Source: Idiomarina seosinensis (GTDB taxonomy: Bacteria > Pseudomonadota > Gammaproteobacteria > Enterobacterales > Alteromonadaceae). From it: a DNA stretch of 64,000 nt. This document shows, piece after piece, positions 1 through 8,587 of the stretch (position 1 is the first letter of the stretch; each line of letters starts with the position of its first letter). The DNA lies in assembly GCF_003987275.1 (NCBI RefSeq), contig NZ_PIQF01000001.1:930001-994000 (forward strand), given 5' to 3'. A program made the position numbers and the translations under genes. The notes under the pieces are model-generated. The model saw nothing but the letters and a program-made list of their open reading frames with translations, made no database searches and had not been told where the DNA came from.

Positions 1-405
1 ATGCCGAACTTTGGTCTGCGCTAATATTGAAGTTACCGCCGAATCGGGTACGTACCGGGCTAATAGTTTCCGTGCCTCGTCAGTTATCTCTTTACGGTCT
101 GGGTTTTCGCTGTAGGTTTGAGTGCTATATAGCTGTGCAAACAAGTCACTGGCAGCAACCGGATCTGGCTGTCCTAAGGATGCAAAGCGCCAGGCCCCGG
201 CTGATGTTCCCAACGTATTTAACGGCTGCTTTTTATGACGAAAAAACTCCCCAAATAGCCACCTGTCCATGCCCTGCAAAATAAACCATTTGGGCCCACC
301 AGAAGCACCAAGCATTAAATCAATGTCGTCAGCACTCAGGCCGTTATCTTTTATTTGCTGGTAAGCCTGTGCGCCGGCTTTTATTGATAATAACGAGTCA
401 GTCAT
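1..405 (-). CDS. Patatin-like phospholipase family protein (partial, runs off window start)
   Basis: An open frame starts at ATG 405 and stays open for 135 codons to the window edge, so the C-terminal part is missing. Residues about 32-38 read GASGGPKW and about 67-72 read GTSAGAW. These match the glycine-rich oxyanion region and the GxSxG serine-nucleophile elbow of patatin-like lipid acyl hydrolases; the catalytic Asp lies beyond the window. AAAGG lies just upstream of the ATG. The start is 9 bp after the DUF3392 stop on the same strand, so the two genes are probably co-transcribed. The substrate cannot be inferred. Confidence 0.75.
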   Translation of the reverse strand, partial: MTDSLLSIKAGAQAYQQIKDNGLSADDIDLMLGASGGPKWFILQGMDRWLFGEFFRHKKQPLNTLGTSAGAWRFASLGQPDPVAASDLFAQLYSTQTYSENPDRKEITDEARKLLARYVPDSAVTSILAQTKVRH

Positions 406-414
406 ACGAACCTT

Positions 415-738
415 TTATAATTGTTTCTTTCGTTCAGCAAGTAACCCCAACGTCAGCAAAATAGCCAACGTTGCCGGACCTATTAAATGTAGCGGCACAA
501 GATGCAACCAGGAAGCCAGCAACGGCGTAAACCAAATCAATAAGTAGCCATACCCAAACGCACACACCAACACAAAAATTAATGCACGCAGCAAAAAATG
601 CAGACCTGAGATTTGTCGCCGGATCAGTTGGTTGACCTCGTTACCGTATATAACCAACAATGTCGCGACAATCGCCATCGCAATCTGATACAAATGCGGG
701 CGTACCATCATTCCCAGCTCATTCAGCAACTGCAACAC
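415..738 (-). CDS. DUF3392 family membrane protein
   Basis: This 107-residue, strongly hydrophobic protein has about three membrane segments (roughly 17-32, 47-70 and 80-100) and ends in the charged tail AERKKQL. The segment VATLLVIYGNEVNQLIRR and the central FVLVCAFGYG are typical of DUF3392, a family of unknown function in marine gammaproteobacteria. The start is GTG, chosen because AGGTGAG lies a few bases upstream and the N-terminus then fits the family. It precedes the patatin-like gene by 9 bp. Confidence 0.8.
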   Translation of the reverse strand: MLQLLNELGMMVRPHLYQIAMAIVATLLVIYGNEVNQLIRRQISGLHFLLRALIFVLVCAFGYGYLLIWFTPLLASWLHLVPLHLIGPATLAILLTLGLLAERKKQL

Positions 739-877
739 AACTCACCTATTCCATTATTTTTTTGGTAACCGAAGTATACGATTTTTACAGTAGCTGCGCA
801 CCCCTTGCGTATCGCGCCAACCAAGTGACTCTGTTACTATGTGATTTATCTATAGCAACCCAGTTAATAAATCCGTT

Positions 878-1690
878 ATGAAATTTATTTCTTTTAATAT
901 CAATGGAATTCGTGCCCGACTGCATCAACTTCAGGCGCTAATCGACAAACATCAACCCGACGTGATTGGGTTACAGGAAACCAAAGTTCACGATGACCAG
1001 TTTCCACTGGCAGATGTTGAGGCTATGGGTTATCACGTTATTTTCCACGGTCAGAAGGGTCACTACGGTGTCGCCTTACTCAGTAAAAAGCCGTTGGAAA
1101 ATCCACAATTCGGTTTTCCAACTGACGACGAAGATGCCCAGCGACGGATGATTATGGGTGATTACCCAATGCCTGACGGTAAGCGCATTCGAGTACTAAA
1201 CGGCTACTTCCCCCAAGGCGAGAGTCGCGACCACCCGGTTAAGTTTCCGGCTAAAGAAAAATTTTACCAGGACTTAATGAATTATGTAGAAAGCCAGTTA
1301 AATCCGGACGACCCAGTGGTCATCATGGGAGACATGAATATTTCTCATCAGGATTTAGATATCGGCATTGGTGAGCAGAATGCTAAACGTTGGCTGCGTA
1401 CCGGTAAGTGCAGCTTTTTACCCGAAGAGCGGGAATGGCTGAACCGTTTGTTAGATTGGGGTTTAACTGACACCTACCGTCAGCATAATCCAGAAAACAC
1501 CAATGAATACAGCTGGTTTGACTATCGTTCGCGCGGTTTTGACGATAACCGAGGCTTGCGTATTGACTTAATTTTGGCCACAGAGGGTCTTGCCAGTCAG
1601 TGTACCGACACAGGTATTGACTACGACTTACGGGGTATTGAGAAACCATCGGACCACGCGCCGATCTGGAGTACCTTTAACGTTAGCTAA
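878..1690 (+). CDS. xthA: Exodeoxyribonuclease III
   Basis: Exonuclease III is the major AP endonuclease and 3'-5' exonuclease/3'-phosphatase of base excision repair. The 270 residues match the family length (268 in E. coli). The N-terminus [15 protein letters not shown], metal-binding Glu34 in [18 protein letters not shown] near residue 150 and the C-terminal catalytic SDHAPIW are all present, so the endonuclease/exonuclease/phosphatase fold looks complete and active. It is transcribed alone, divergent from DUF3392 and convergent with yfbV. No strong Shine-Dalgarno is visible before the ATG. Confidence 0.97.
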   Translation: MKFISFNINGIRARLHQLQALIDKHQPDVIGLQETKVHDDQFPLADVEAMGYHVIFHGQKGHYGVALLSKKPLENPQFGFPTDDEDAQRRMIMGDYPMPDGKRIRVLNGYFPQGESRDHPVKFPAKEKFYQDLMNYVESQLNPDDPVVIMGDMNISHQDLDIGIGEQNAKRWLRTGKCSFLPEEREWLNRLLDWGLTDTYRQHNPENTNEYSWFDYRSRGFDDNRGLRIDLILATEGLASQCTDTGIDYDLRGIEKPSDHAPIWSTFNVS

Positions 1691-1700
1691 CGACTATTGG

Positions 1701-1732
1701 CCGCCACACAACCGTTAGTGTTCGTGTGGCGG
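1701..1732. terminator. Hairpin between convergent xthA and yfbV
   Basis: CCGCCACAC (1701-1709) is perfectly complementary to GTGTGGCGG (1724-1732), giving a 9-bp GC-rich stem and 14-nt loop. It overlaps the last codons of yfbV and lies 11 bp past the xthA stop. There is no T-run on either side, so it may protect 3' ends or pause polymerase rather than be a classical intrinsic terminator. Confidence 0.5.
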
Positions 1733-2149
1733 TAGCGTATCCAACGCTCGGCGGATAATTACCGCCAAATCATAATAATCTGGCCCATGTCCCCCTTGCG
1801 GACGGCAATTTTCACCGCTTGCTTTTAATTTTTCCTGTAATTCTTTATACCATCGCTTTAACCGTGGTGATAGTGGCTGTTTCGCACGCCAACCTAGCCA
1901 ATACAAACCTTGTAACGGTAACGACAACATAATTAAAGACAGTAAAACCCCTTGAGCTAATTGCTCCGCCGGCATAAATTGATAAAACAGAACGGCGTTA
2001 AGAACCGCAATTGCAGGTGTCCAGCGTTCGCCGTGCTGTGTCATCGGTATTACCCGTGACTCTGTAAACCCCGCAGTAACCGAATGATGAGGCCATTCTT
2101 TGGCGTAATCCCGGCCGTCTTTAATAACCTGCAAAAAATTTCGTCGCAT
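1715..2149 (-). CDS. yfbV: UPF0208 membrane protein YfbV
   Basis: The 144-residue product matches E. coli YfbV in length and layout: an N-terminal region with RGQ/DGR and EWP motifs, the block ESRVIPMTQHGERWTPAIAV, two hydrophobic helices (about residues 44-60 and 66-84) with LSLPLQGLYWLGWRA, then a charged C-terminal half. The family is an inner-membrane protein of unclear role. The start chosen is ATG 2149, because TAGGAGAGGG sits directly upstream; a TTG 15 bases earlier lies upstream of this ribosome-binding site and is unlikely. Confidence 0.88.
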   Translation of the reverse strand: MRRNFLQVIKDGRDYAKEWPHHSVTAGFTESRVIPMTQHGERWTPAIAVLNAVLFYQFMPAEQLAQGVLLSLIMLSLPLQGLYWLGWRAKQPLSPRLKRWYKELQEKLKASGENCRPQGGHGPDYYDLAVIIRRALDTLPPHEH

Positions 2150-2276
2150 GCCCTCTCCTATCAACAGCGTGCTGTTATTATAACCAATTAAAGGCCGATT
2201 GTACGTTTACTAGTCATCGAAATTTTATGTTATTTTACAACACCTTATAGAGTTACATGCGTGTAGTTCACAAAGA

Positions 2277-2297
2277 TATCCACAGATAATGTGGATA
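2277..2297. repeat. Perfect inverted repeat of DnaA-box-like octamers
   Basis: TATCCACA (2277-2284) and TGTGGATA (2290-2297) form 8-bp perfect arms around a 5-bp spacer. Each arm carries 8 of the 9 bases of the DnaA box TTATCCACA. The element overlaps the first possible GTG start of the EIIA-like gene and lies in the promoter region of the EIIA-like/yffB/dapE operon. It could be a DnaA-binding or other operator site, or an mRNA hairpin. Confidence 0.5.
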
Positions 2298-2359
2298 CAG
2301 TTGCAGGTCCATCCAAGGTTTGCCAAGATACGATCATATTCATTATCCGAGCCGTAATC

Positions 2360-2851
2360 GTGTTGACAGAGTTATTTCCTATTTTTTCGCCTGCCAGTGG
2401 CCGTATCGTTACCACTAACGAGCCTCCGTCACCGATGGCAACCAACCAAATTTTTGGCGAGGGTCCGCTGCTTGAGATGAGCGGCAGCAAACTCTACGCG
2501 CCTTTTAATGGAACTATTACGGCAAGTAGCGCAAGTGGTGATTTTATTCGCTTAAGACACGACAGTGGCGTTACTCTGACCCTGATAATTGGCAGTGGCC
2601 GTGAGTTTAGCCATAATCCGGCGTTGCAGCGGCTGGTTAAAGAAAATCACTCGATTGAGGGCAATCAACCACTACTGGCAGTTAATCAACCACTGTTGCG
2701 AGCTGGTAATAAACAACAGCGTTATTTAACATTACTACTTGAAGTGCCGACGCAATTCACATCATCTAAACTAAACATTCGCTGGCGAGACAGCGGCGCG
2801 GTAAGTGCTAAAGAATCCCCTATTTTCGAGCTAGAGCAGGAATCCAAATGA
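2360..2851 (+). CDS. EIIA(Glc)-like protein lacking the phospho-acceptor histidines
   Basis: The product follows the glucose-type PTS EIIA fold along its length: SPASGRIV, then KLYAPFNGTI, the HDSGVTLTL strand, and a C-terminal PIFELEQ strand. In real EIIA(Glc) the two active-site histidines sit in NHAF and VHFG; here these regions read SGDF and LIIG, so both are absent and the protein cannot relay phosphate in the usual way. No EI, HPr or EIIBC gene is nearby. The frame is open from GTG 2291, but that codon lies inside an inverted repeat; GTG 2360 or TTG 2363 place the start just before the domain. Its stop overlaps the yffB ATG, so translation is coupled. The role is unknown and may be regulatory or binding. 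Confidence 0.65.
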   Translation: MLTELFPIFSPASGRIVTTNEPPSPMATNQIFGEGPLLEMSGSKLYAPFNGTITASSASGDFIRLRHDSGVTLTLIIGSGREFSHNPALQRLVKENHSIEGNQPLLAVNQPLLRAGNKQQRYLTLLLEVPTQFTSSKLNIRWRDSGAVSAKESPIFELEQESK

Positions 2852-3192
2852 TCACAGTGCATGGTATTAGTAATTGCGACACCGTTAAGAAATCACTTAA
2901 ATGGCTGGATAACAACAATGTTTCCTACCAGTTTCGGGACGTCAGAAAAGAGCCCCTGACCGCCCACGAAGTTGAGCAATGGCTGCGTCAAGTGCCCGCC
3001 GAGCAGTTAATTAACAAACGCAGCACCAGTTGGCGCCAATTAACTGAACAACAAAAAGAGTTAACTGACAACACCACAGTCGCAGAGTTAATCGCAGCGC
3101 AGCCCACTCTCTTTAAACGACCTCTGGTACAAGATGAGCACGGCACACACGTCGGGTTTAACGACGCTAGTTGGCAACAAAGGTACGTATAA
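2848..3192 (+). CDS. yffB: Spx/ArsC-family reductase-like protein YffB
   Basis: A 114-residue thioredoxin-fold protein of the ArsC/Spx/YffB family. The N-terminus has ISNCDTVKKS with a single CxxS-like redox cysteine, and the C-terminal RPLVQDEHGTHVGF corresponds to the cis-proline region. As in E. coli, it sits directly upstream of dapE (3 bp gap), supporting the YffB assignment over true arsenate reductase. The ATG overlaps the stop of the preceding EIIA-like gene. Substrate and partner are unknown for the family; glutathione-dependent reduction has been proposed. Confidence 0.9.
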   Translation: MITVHGISNCDTVKKSLKWLDNNNVSYQFRDVRKEPLTAHEVEQWLRQVPAEQLINKRSTSWRQLTEQQKELTDNTTVAELIAAQPTLFKRPLVQDEHGTHVGFNDASWQQRYV

Positions 3193-3195
3193 TTT

Positions 3196-4356
3196 ATGCA
3201 GTCAGCGACTATCGATTTAGCCAAAGCACTGATTTCCAGGCCATCAGTAACACCTGCTGATGAAGGTTGTCAGCAAATGATTGGAGAACGACTGGCGGCG
3301 TTAGGTTTTCGGTTAGAAACCATGGTATTCGAAGACACCACTAATTTGTGGGCTCGCCGTGGCGAACCGAAAGACGGCAAACCGCTATTCTGTTTTGCAG
3401 GTCATACCGACGTCGTACCCCCAGGCGATCCGGCTGACTGGGATACTCCGCCATTTGAGCCAACACTCAAAGATGGTTATCTTTTTGGCCGCGGCGCAGC
3501 GGACATGAAAGGCAGCTTGGCGTCTATGGTGGTTGCAGTAGAAACGTTTATCCAGGCACACCCTGAACTGCCTTTTGATATTGCTTTTTTAATAACCAGT
3601 GACGAGGAAGGGCCTTTTATTAATGGCACCAAACGCGTCATTAAAACCTTAGAGCAACGCCAGGAAAAAATTGATTGGTGTATTGTCGGCGAACCTTCAA
3701 GTACTGAGCAGTTAGGTGATGTGGTCAAAAATGGTCGACGCGGCAGCTTAACCGGTGACCTATCCGTACATGGTGTACAGGGTCACGTAGCCTACCCTCA
3801 TCTGGCCAGTAACCCAGTGCATTCCGCAGCTGCTGCGTTGCACCAGTTGGCCACTGAACAGTGGGACCACGGCAATCAATATTTTCCGTCAACAACTTTC
3901 CAGATATCCAATATTCATGCTGGTACTGGCGCAGGTAACGTTATTCCGGGGCGGCTAGACGTACAGTTTAACTTTCGTTTTTCAACAGAGCTCACCGCCG
4001 AGCAGCTCAAGCAGCGTGTTGCAAGTATTCTCGATGAGCATTCGCTGGACTACCATATCAACTGGACACTTAACGGGCCGCCCTTTTTGACCGAGCCTGG
4101 CACGTTAGTTAATGCGGTAACTCAAGCTATTAGTCGATGTTGCCCCTATACCCCGCAACTATCTACTGCGGGCGGCACCTCTGACGGTCGCTTTATCGCG
4201 CCGACCGGCGCTCAGGTCGTTGAATTAGGGCCTGTTAACGCAACCATTCATAAAGTAAATGAATGCGTTAAAGCCAGCGATCTGGATTTATTAACAGAGG
4301 TTTATGTGGCTTGTCTTCAGCAGCTATTAGAAGATGAGACTAATAAGCCATGCTGA
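3196..4356 (+). CDS. dapE: Succinyl-diaminopimelate desuccinylase
   Basis: DapE hydrolyses N-succinyl-LL-diaminopimelate to LL-DAP and succinate in the cytoplasm, for lysine and peptidoglycan synthesis. The 386 residues fit the M20 dizinc hydrolase (375 in E. coli). Metal ligands are visible in [11 protein letters not shown] (about 68-78), GRGAADMKG (about 98-106) and TSDEEGP (about 134-140), and the C-terminal GGTSDGRF carries the conserved substrate-binding region. The gene overlaps the next ATG by 7 bp, so the M15 peptidase downstream is translationally coupled. dapA, another enzyme of the pathway, lies 3 kb away. Confidence 0.97.
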   Translation: MQSATIDLAKALISRPSVTPADEGCQQMIGERLAALGFRLETMVFEDTTNLWARRGEPKDGKPLFCFAGHTDVVPPGDPADWDTPPFEPTLKDGYLFGRGAADMKGSLASMVVAVETFIQAHPELPFDIAFLITSDEEGPFINGTKRVIKTLEQRQEKIDWCIVGEPSSTEQLGDVVKNGRRGSLTGDLSVHGVQGHVAYPHLASNPVHSAAAALHQLATEQWDHGNQYFPSTTFQISNIHAGTGAGNVIPGRLDVQFNFRFSTELTAEQLKQRVASILDEHSLDYHINWTLNGPPFLTEPGTLVNAVTQAISRCCPYTPQLSTAGGTSDGRFIAPTGAQVVELGPVNATIHKVNECVKASDLDLLTEVYVACLQQLLEDETNKPC

Positions 4357-5072
4357 ATTTTGCCGAACTAACCGGACAGACACAGACACACTTGCAACCG
4401 GTGCCATCGGAACAGCACTCGTTGCAAGCCGATACGGCAGCAGCTTATCAACGCCTGAAGCAAGCTGCGAGTGAACAAAGTATCAATATGAATATAGCCT
4501 CGGGCTTCCGCTCGCTAGAGCGCCAGCTCGCGATTTGGAACCGTAAATGGAGAGGTGAGTTACCGCTGCTAGACAAAACCGGAAGCTCTTTAGATGTTAA
4601 CTCATTAACCAACCGGGAGAAGTTAACCGCAATACTTCATTGGTCTGCACTTCCCGGCGCTAGTCGCCACCACTGGGGCACCGACCTTGACATCTATGAT
4701 GCCAGAGGGCTCGCCGACAGTGATAGCAGCTTACAGCTGATACCAGCTGAATATTGCGACCCCAAGGGTCCCTGTTACAATTTATGGGTATGGTTAAGCG
4801 AACATGCACATGAATATGGCTTCTTTTTTCCCTATGCTCGCTATCAAGGCGGGATAGCTCAAGAGCCCTGGCACCTGAGCTATCGACCGGTTGCCAATAA
4901 ACTGCAGCAGCAATTAACTGTTGATGCGTTAATTGAACTGATTAGATCACTTGAAATCGAGGGGCAATCGACGATACTCGAACATATTAACGACATCTAC
5001 AAAAATTATATTAACAACATTTGCGAGGACAACGGATGGACCAACACCTGGTGTGGCTCATCATCGTTTTAG
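4350..5072 (+). CDS. M15 family D-Ala-D-Ala carboxypeptidase-like metallopeptidase
   Basis: The 240-residue protein has the zinc motifs of LAS-type peptidases: SGFRSLERQ near residue 50, [11 protein letters not shown] (His and Asp ligands) near 110, and EPWHLSYR (catalytic Glu and His ligand) near 173. This fits D-alanyl-D-alanine or LD-type cleavage of peptidoglycan peptides, as in VanY. I see no convincing signal peptide, so it may act in the cytoplasm on recycled muropeptides or use another export route. It overlaps dapE by 7 bp and the DUF2897 gene by 37 bp, within what looks like a cell-wall/lysine operon. Confidence 0.88.
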   Translation: MLNFAELTGQTQTHLQPVPSEQHSLQADTAAAYQRLKQAASEQSINMNIASGFRSLERQLAIWNRKWRGELPLLDKTGSSLDVNSLTNREKLTAILHWSALPGASRHHWGTDLDIYDARGLADSDSSLQLIPAEYCDPKGPCYNLWVWLSEHAHEYGFFFPYARYQGGIAQEPWHLSYRPVANKLQQQLTVDALIELIRSLEIEGQSTILEHINDIYKNYINNICEDNGWTNTWCGSSSF

Positions 5073-5236
5073 TGGTTGGTGTTATTGCCAGTAATTTAAT
5101 GGTGCTTAAGTACACCAGCAAGTTCAAATGGCCAACCCCAAAAGATGATAACGATAGAAATGAAAAAACGCCGGACGAAGACTCGACCGACGTTGGTTCA
5201 GTAAAAACAAACCGCGACGATAAACGCTCGGGTTAG
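5036..5236 (+). CDS. DUF2897 family small membrane protein
   Basis: This 66-residue protein has one N-terminal membrane helix (about residues 6-26, with [14 protein letters not shown] immediately after it) and a highly charged, probably disordered tail rich in Asp, Lys and Arg. The pattern matches DUF2897, a small family of unknown function in marine gammaproteobacteria. ATG 5036 is the start because GAGGA precedes it at the right distance; an upstream in-frame TTG would sit before this ribosome-binding site. It overlaps the 3' end of the M15 peptidase gene in another frame and its stop overlaps purC by 4 bp. Confidence 0.75.
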   Translation: MDQHLVWLIIVLVVGVIASNLMVLKYTSKFKWPTPKDDNDRNEKTPDEDSTDVGSVKTNRDDKRSG

Positions 5237-5949
5237 TCAGGGAATTCAACCCCTAACCGGTTGGCGACTTCGCGGTATGCCTCTACCACTCCGCCAAGGC
5301 CTTGGCGGAAACGGTCTTTGTCCAGCTTCTCACGCGTTTCAGCGTCCCACAAACGGCAACCGTCAGGTGTAAACTCATCACCTAACATGATTTGCCCGTC
5401 AAATTCGCCAAACTCAAGCTTATAATCGACCAGTATCAGACCTGCTTCTTCAAACAACGCTTTCAGTACTGAGTTAACTTTAAAAGTCAGTACTTTCATC
5501 TGTTCGATTTGATCTTTGCTTGCCCAACCAAACGCCTGAATGTGGTATTCATTTACCATAGGATCGTGCAACGCGTCATTTTTTAAGAAAAACTCAAAAG
5601 TCGGAGGATTCAAGTCCGTGCCTTCCTTCACCCCCAGGCGTTTTACTAACGAGCCCGCAGCGACATTACGCACCACGCATTCGACCGGAATCATATCCAA
5701 TTTTTTAACTAATGATTCCTTATCACTTAGCAGCTTATCAAGTTGCGTCGGAATACCCGCTTCTTCGAGTTTCGTCATAATAAAATGATTAAAACGATTA
5801 TTAACCATTCCCTTATCCGTTAACTGCTCAACTTTTTCGCCGTCAAATGCCGATGTATCGTTACGAAACTCCAGCACTAATCGTGAGCTATCGTCAGTTT
5901 CATAAACTGTTTTTGCCTTTCCGCGATACAACTCGCTGCGTTTTTCCAT
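5233..5949 (-). CDS. purC: Phosphoribosylaminoimidazole-succinocarboxamide synthase
   Basis: PurC (SAICAR synthetase) condenses CAIR with aspartate using ATP, step eight of IMP synthesis. Starting at ATG 5949 the protein is 238 residues, against 237 in E. coli, and begins [20 protein letters not shown] with the nucleotide-binding loop. [13 protein letters not shown] and [10 protein letters not shown] are conserved substrate-binding blocks. The frame stays open upstream into bamC, but those codons do not belong to the family. It is the last gene of dapA-bamC-purC, 19 bp after bamC, the same order as in E. coli. Confidence 0.97.
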   Translation of the reverse strand: MEKRSELYRGKAKTVYETDDSSRLVLEFRNDTSAFDGEKVEQLTDKGMVNNRFNHFIMTKLEEAGIPTQLDKLLSDKESLVKKLDMIPVECVVRNVAAGSLVKRLGVKEGTDLNPPTFEFFLKNDALHDPMVNEYHIQAFGWASKDQIEQMKVLTFKVNSVLKALFEEAGLILVDYKLEFGEFDGQIMLGDEFTPDGCRLWDAETREKLDKDRFRQGLGGVVEAYREVANRLGVEFPD

Positions 5950-5968
5950 GACTCGGTAGTACCTTATA

Positions 5969-7066
5969 TTAACGTTTATTTTGCTCTTGTAGAGCGTTTT
6001 CAAATGCGCCTTGAATCGCCTGTAGCCACTGTTCTGAAACCGGCTCACCATCAAGCATTACAGTAACTGACGTATCATCACCAAATTCTACCAGACGAAC
6101 TTCATAATCGCCTTCTTCGATATCAAGCGGCTCGTAATCGTCGCCACCGATAAACAGGAAACCGGACTCCGGCTCGCTATACTCTACATAATAGACACCG
6201 GTATCCCGATTAAGGTCGTCAACCCTTAACCCAATTTTCTCTAACGCCAAACCAGTTAACGGCCATGCGTTATCAAAGTCCAACTCCATAATAAACGCTG
6301 GTTCGTTACTTTTATTAACCGCCAATTCAAGCGGTATTTGCTGATTCCTCTGCCCGGCAACAGCCTGCTGCTGCAAACGATTGACTTCGGAGATAATCTT
6401 ATTCAGCAAATCTACTTCGATATTATTTCGAGTTAACTCGGGAATTGCCTGAGGACTTCCATTTTTCAGCTGTTCAGCGTCTGTCAATTCAATAGTTAGC
6501 GCGGTTGTACGACGATGGTCTGCGGGGTTCTGCTGAATTTTATAACGAAAGCTATTTTCAATTTTGTAGTCAGTTTCATCAGAAAAGCTCCAGAAACTGG
6601 CGTCTTGATCTTCAATTTCAAACTCAGAAACAGTATTTACCGGTTTCGTTATCCAAGTATCTTCGTTATTTTTTTCCCATTGCAACTTATGGCGTTGCAA
6701 CACGTTATTAGTAGCCTGCCAGACAAAATTAACAACATCATTATCCATGCCATCAACAACATCAAAATAAACCGTTGATTGTTGCTCGTCTTCCAGCATT
6801 CGACTGCCCGAGGCTACCGTGCGAATTAAACGTGGGGAACTAACATTGACCTGCTGACCGATAGGCCCTTCAAACTCCCGCTCAACTGGGATCTGATAGT
6901 TAGATTGGCCTGATGGCCGATCCAGTTGACTCGGTATTTCCAGCTTGCCAGGCTGTTGTGCCTTTGCGTAGTCGAAGTCCCCACTCGCTTGATCTTTAGG
7001 GGATGAACTGCAAGCTGAAACAGCAAGAGCGGCGGCTACTAAGGTAGCTACGCGGGTTAATTTCAT
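5969..7066 (-). CDS. bamC: Outer membrane assembly lipoprotein BamC
   Basis: BamC is a lipoprotein of the BAM complex that folds beta-barrel proteins into the outer membrane. The 365-residue product has a signal peptide with lipobox AVSAC (lipidated Cys19), followed by a flexible stretch that in E. coli BamC contacts BamD, here with [13 protein letters not shown], and then two helix-grip domains. It is about 20 residues longer than E. coli BamC. AGGAG precedes the ATG, which overlaps the dapA stop by one base (TAATG), so bamC is coupled to dapA. Confidence 0.94.
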   Translation of the reverse strand: MKLTRVATLVAAALAVSACSSSPKDQASGDFDYAKAQQPGKLEIPSQLDRPSGQSNYQIPVEREFEGPIGQQVNVSSPRLIRTVASGSRMLEDEQQSTVYFDVVDGMDNDVVNFVWQATNNVLQRHKLQWEKNNEDTWITKPVNTVSEFEIEDQDASFWSFSDETDYKIENSFRYKIQQNPADHRRTTALTIELTDAEQLKNGSPQAIPELTRNNIEVDLLNKIISEVNRLQQQAVAGQRNQQIPLELAVNKSNEPAFIMELDFDNAWPLTGLALEKIGLRVDDLNRDTGVYYVEYSEPESGFLFIGGDDYEPLDIEEGDYEVRLVEFGDDTSVTVMLDGEPVSEQWLQAIQGAFENALQEQNKR

Positions 7067-7956
7067 TACGACTCCTGAGAATTTAATAAATCGAGTTCGG
7101 CCAACACAGCTTCTATCTTTTCTTGGTTCTGCGCTTCTGGAGGTGTTAGCGGCAACCGGTAATTAGCACTGCACCAGCCCATCAAAGCCAATGCCCATTT
7201 TACCGGAATAGGATTAGATTCAACAAAAAGCACCTGATGCAGTGCATCAAGTTTGCTATCGATAAGTTCTGCCTGTTCACGATCGCCTTGAGTTGCTAAA
7301 TCTACCAAAGCTTTAATCTGTGCCGGCGCCACATTCGCCGTAACACTAATAACTCCATGACCACCCGCCAGCATGAATTCTCTAGCTGTTGGATCATCCC
7401 CGCTGAGTAAAATAAAGTCATCCCCACAACGGCGTTTTAGCTCTGCTACCCGGCTAATGTCACCTGTCGCTTCTTTTATACCAATAATATTATCGATAGC
7501 GGCTAACTGCTCAACCATATCTGGCGTCATATCTAAAGCCGTGCGGCCGGGAACATTGTAAAGAATTTGCGGCTTATCGCTGGCTTCGGCACACGCTTGA
7601 TAGTGAGCTAATAACCCGGCCATAGACGGTTTGTTGTAATACGGGGTTACATTCAAAAAGCCATCAACGCCCAAATGCATCATCTTTTCAGTTAATTGCA
7701 CGGCCTCACTAGTAGAGTTGGAGCCATTACCACCAATTACCCGAATTCTGCCTTTACTAAGTTCAACCATCGCACCGACCACGTCGATGTGCTCTTCATG
7801 ACTTAAGGTAGTCGATTCGCCCGTTGTACCAACAGCGACGATAGCATCCGTTCCAGCCTCACAATGCCGATCTACCAAGTATTCGAGTTCGCTATAGTCG
7901 ATATTGCCGTATTTGGTGAAAGGTGTTACTAACGCAACAATACTACCTTTAAGCAT
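7066..7956 (-). CDS. dapA: 4-hydroxy-tetrahydrodipicolinate synthase
   Basis: DapA condenses pyruvate with aspartate semialdehyde, the first committed step to diaminopimelate and lysine. From ATG 7956 (GGAG upstream) it has 296 residues, close to the 292 of E. coli. It shows GTTGEST, the YNVPGRT loop with the catalytic Tyr, and IIGIKEATGD with the Schiff-base lysine near residue 161, so it should be active. An in-frame GTG six bases upstream is a less likely start. It heads dapA-bamC-purC and is divergent from bcp across an inverted repeat with -10 boxes in both arms. Confidence 0.97.
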   Translation of the reverse strand: MLKGSIVALVTPFTKYGNIDYSELEYLVDRHCEAGTDAIVAVGTTGESTTLSHEEHIDVVGAMVELSKGRIRVIGGNGSNSTSEAVQLTEKMMHLGVDGFLNVTPYYNKPSMAGLLAHYQACAEASDKPQILYNVPGRTALDMTPDMVEQLAAIDNIIGIKEATGDISRVAELKRRCGDDFILLSGDDPTAREFMLAGGHGVISVTANVAPAQIKALVDLATQGDREQAELIDSKLDALHQVLFVESNPIPVKWALALMGWCSANYRLPLTPPEAQNQEKIEAVLAELDLLNSQES

Positions 7957-7981
7957 AACCACTCCGTATCAAAATTTGCGG

Positions 7982-8011
7982 TTTATAATGGTAATGGCAC
8001 ACCATTATAAA
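7982..8011. promoter_or_regulatory. 11-bp perfect inverted repeat in dapA/bcp divergent promoter
   Basis: TTTATAATGGT (7982-7992) and ACCATTATAAA (8001-8011) are perfect complements around an 8-bp spacer. Each arm contains a TATAAT hexamer, one per strand. On the minus strand TATAAT at 8005-8010 has TTAACT (8029-8034) 18 bp upstream, a plausible dapA promoter, so the symmetry would place an operator over the dapA transcription start. No known lysine-responsive motif or riboswitch is recognised. Confidence 0.6.
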
Positions 8012-8034
8012 GACAAGACTAGGAACGCAGTTAA
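8005..8034 (-). promoter_or_regulatory. Predicted sigma-70 promoter of dapA
   Basis: On the minus strand a TTAACT -35 (8029-8034) and perfect TATAAT -10 (8005-8010) are separated by 18 bp. Transcription would start near 7998, about 40 bases before the dapA ATG. The -10 is embedded in the 11-bp inverted repeat. Confidence 0.55.
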
Positions 8035-8113
8035 CACCAATGGTTCCATGAATTTTTAATCCGGAAACAGCTCAGGTATCCTATAGTTACTGGACTCAAC
8101 CGAGGAGAAATAT

Positions 8114-8587
8114 ATGGAACGCTTAAAAGCGGGTGATAAAGCCCCACAATTTCAGTTACCTAATGCCAAAGAAGAAGCCGTAGAATTAAGCGAACTACTT
8201 AAACAAAACCGGGTTTTAGTTTATTTTTACCCGAAAGCGATGACACCTGGCTGCACAGTACAGGCACAAAATCTGCGGGATGCCCGCGACCAGCTAGCCA
8301 AACATAATGTGATTTCGGTGGGGATTAGCCCAGATGCGCCAAAGCGCCTCGCCAAATTTACCGAACGAGATGAGTTAAACTTTACTTTATTAAGTGACGA
8401 AGACCATAAAGTCGCCGATGAGTTTGGCGTTTGGGGTCCGAAGAAATTCATGGGCAAAGAGTACGATGGTATTCATCGCATTAGCTTTTTAGTCGAACAA
8501 GACGGAACTATCAGCAAGGTTTTTGATAAGTTTAAAACCAAAAACCACCACGAAGTGGTGCTGGAAGCCCTAAGCGAAGACGCTTAA
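8114..8587 (+). CDS. bcp: Thiol peroxidase Bcp (peroxiredoxin), single-cysteine form
   Basis: Bcp/PrxQ reduces hydrogen and alkyl peroxides in the cytoplasm. The 157-residue protein follows E. coli Bcp closely, including FYPKAMTPGCT with peroxidatic Cys47, the FGVWG loop, and YDGIHRISFL. The usual resolving cysteine five residues later is Gln52 (TVQAQNLRD), and Cys47 is the only cysteine in the protein. It must therefore use an external thiol rather than an intramolecular disulfide. GAGGAG precedes the ATG. It is convergent with perM, the ends overlapping by 4 bp. Confidence 0.95.
   Translation: MERLKAGDKAPQFQLPNAKEEAVELSELLKQNRVLVYFYPKAMTPGCTVQAQNLRDARDQLAKHNVISVGISPDAPKRLAKFTERDELNFTLLSDEDHKVADEFGVWGPKKFMGKEYDGIHRISFLVEQDGTISKVFDKFKTKNHHEVVLEALSEDA

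Noticed and set aside
2291-2359. GTG 2291 as start of the EIIA-like gene
   Set aside because: The codon lies inside an inverted repeat, has no ribosome-binding site, and adds 23 residues before the domain. A later start is likelier, though not proven.
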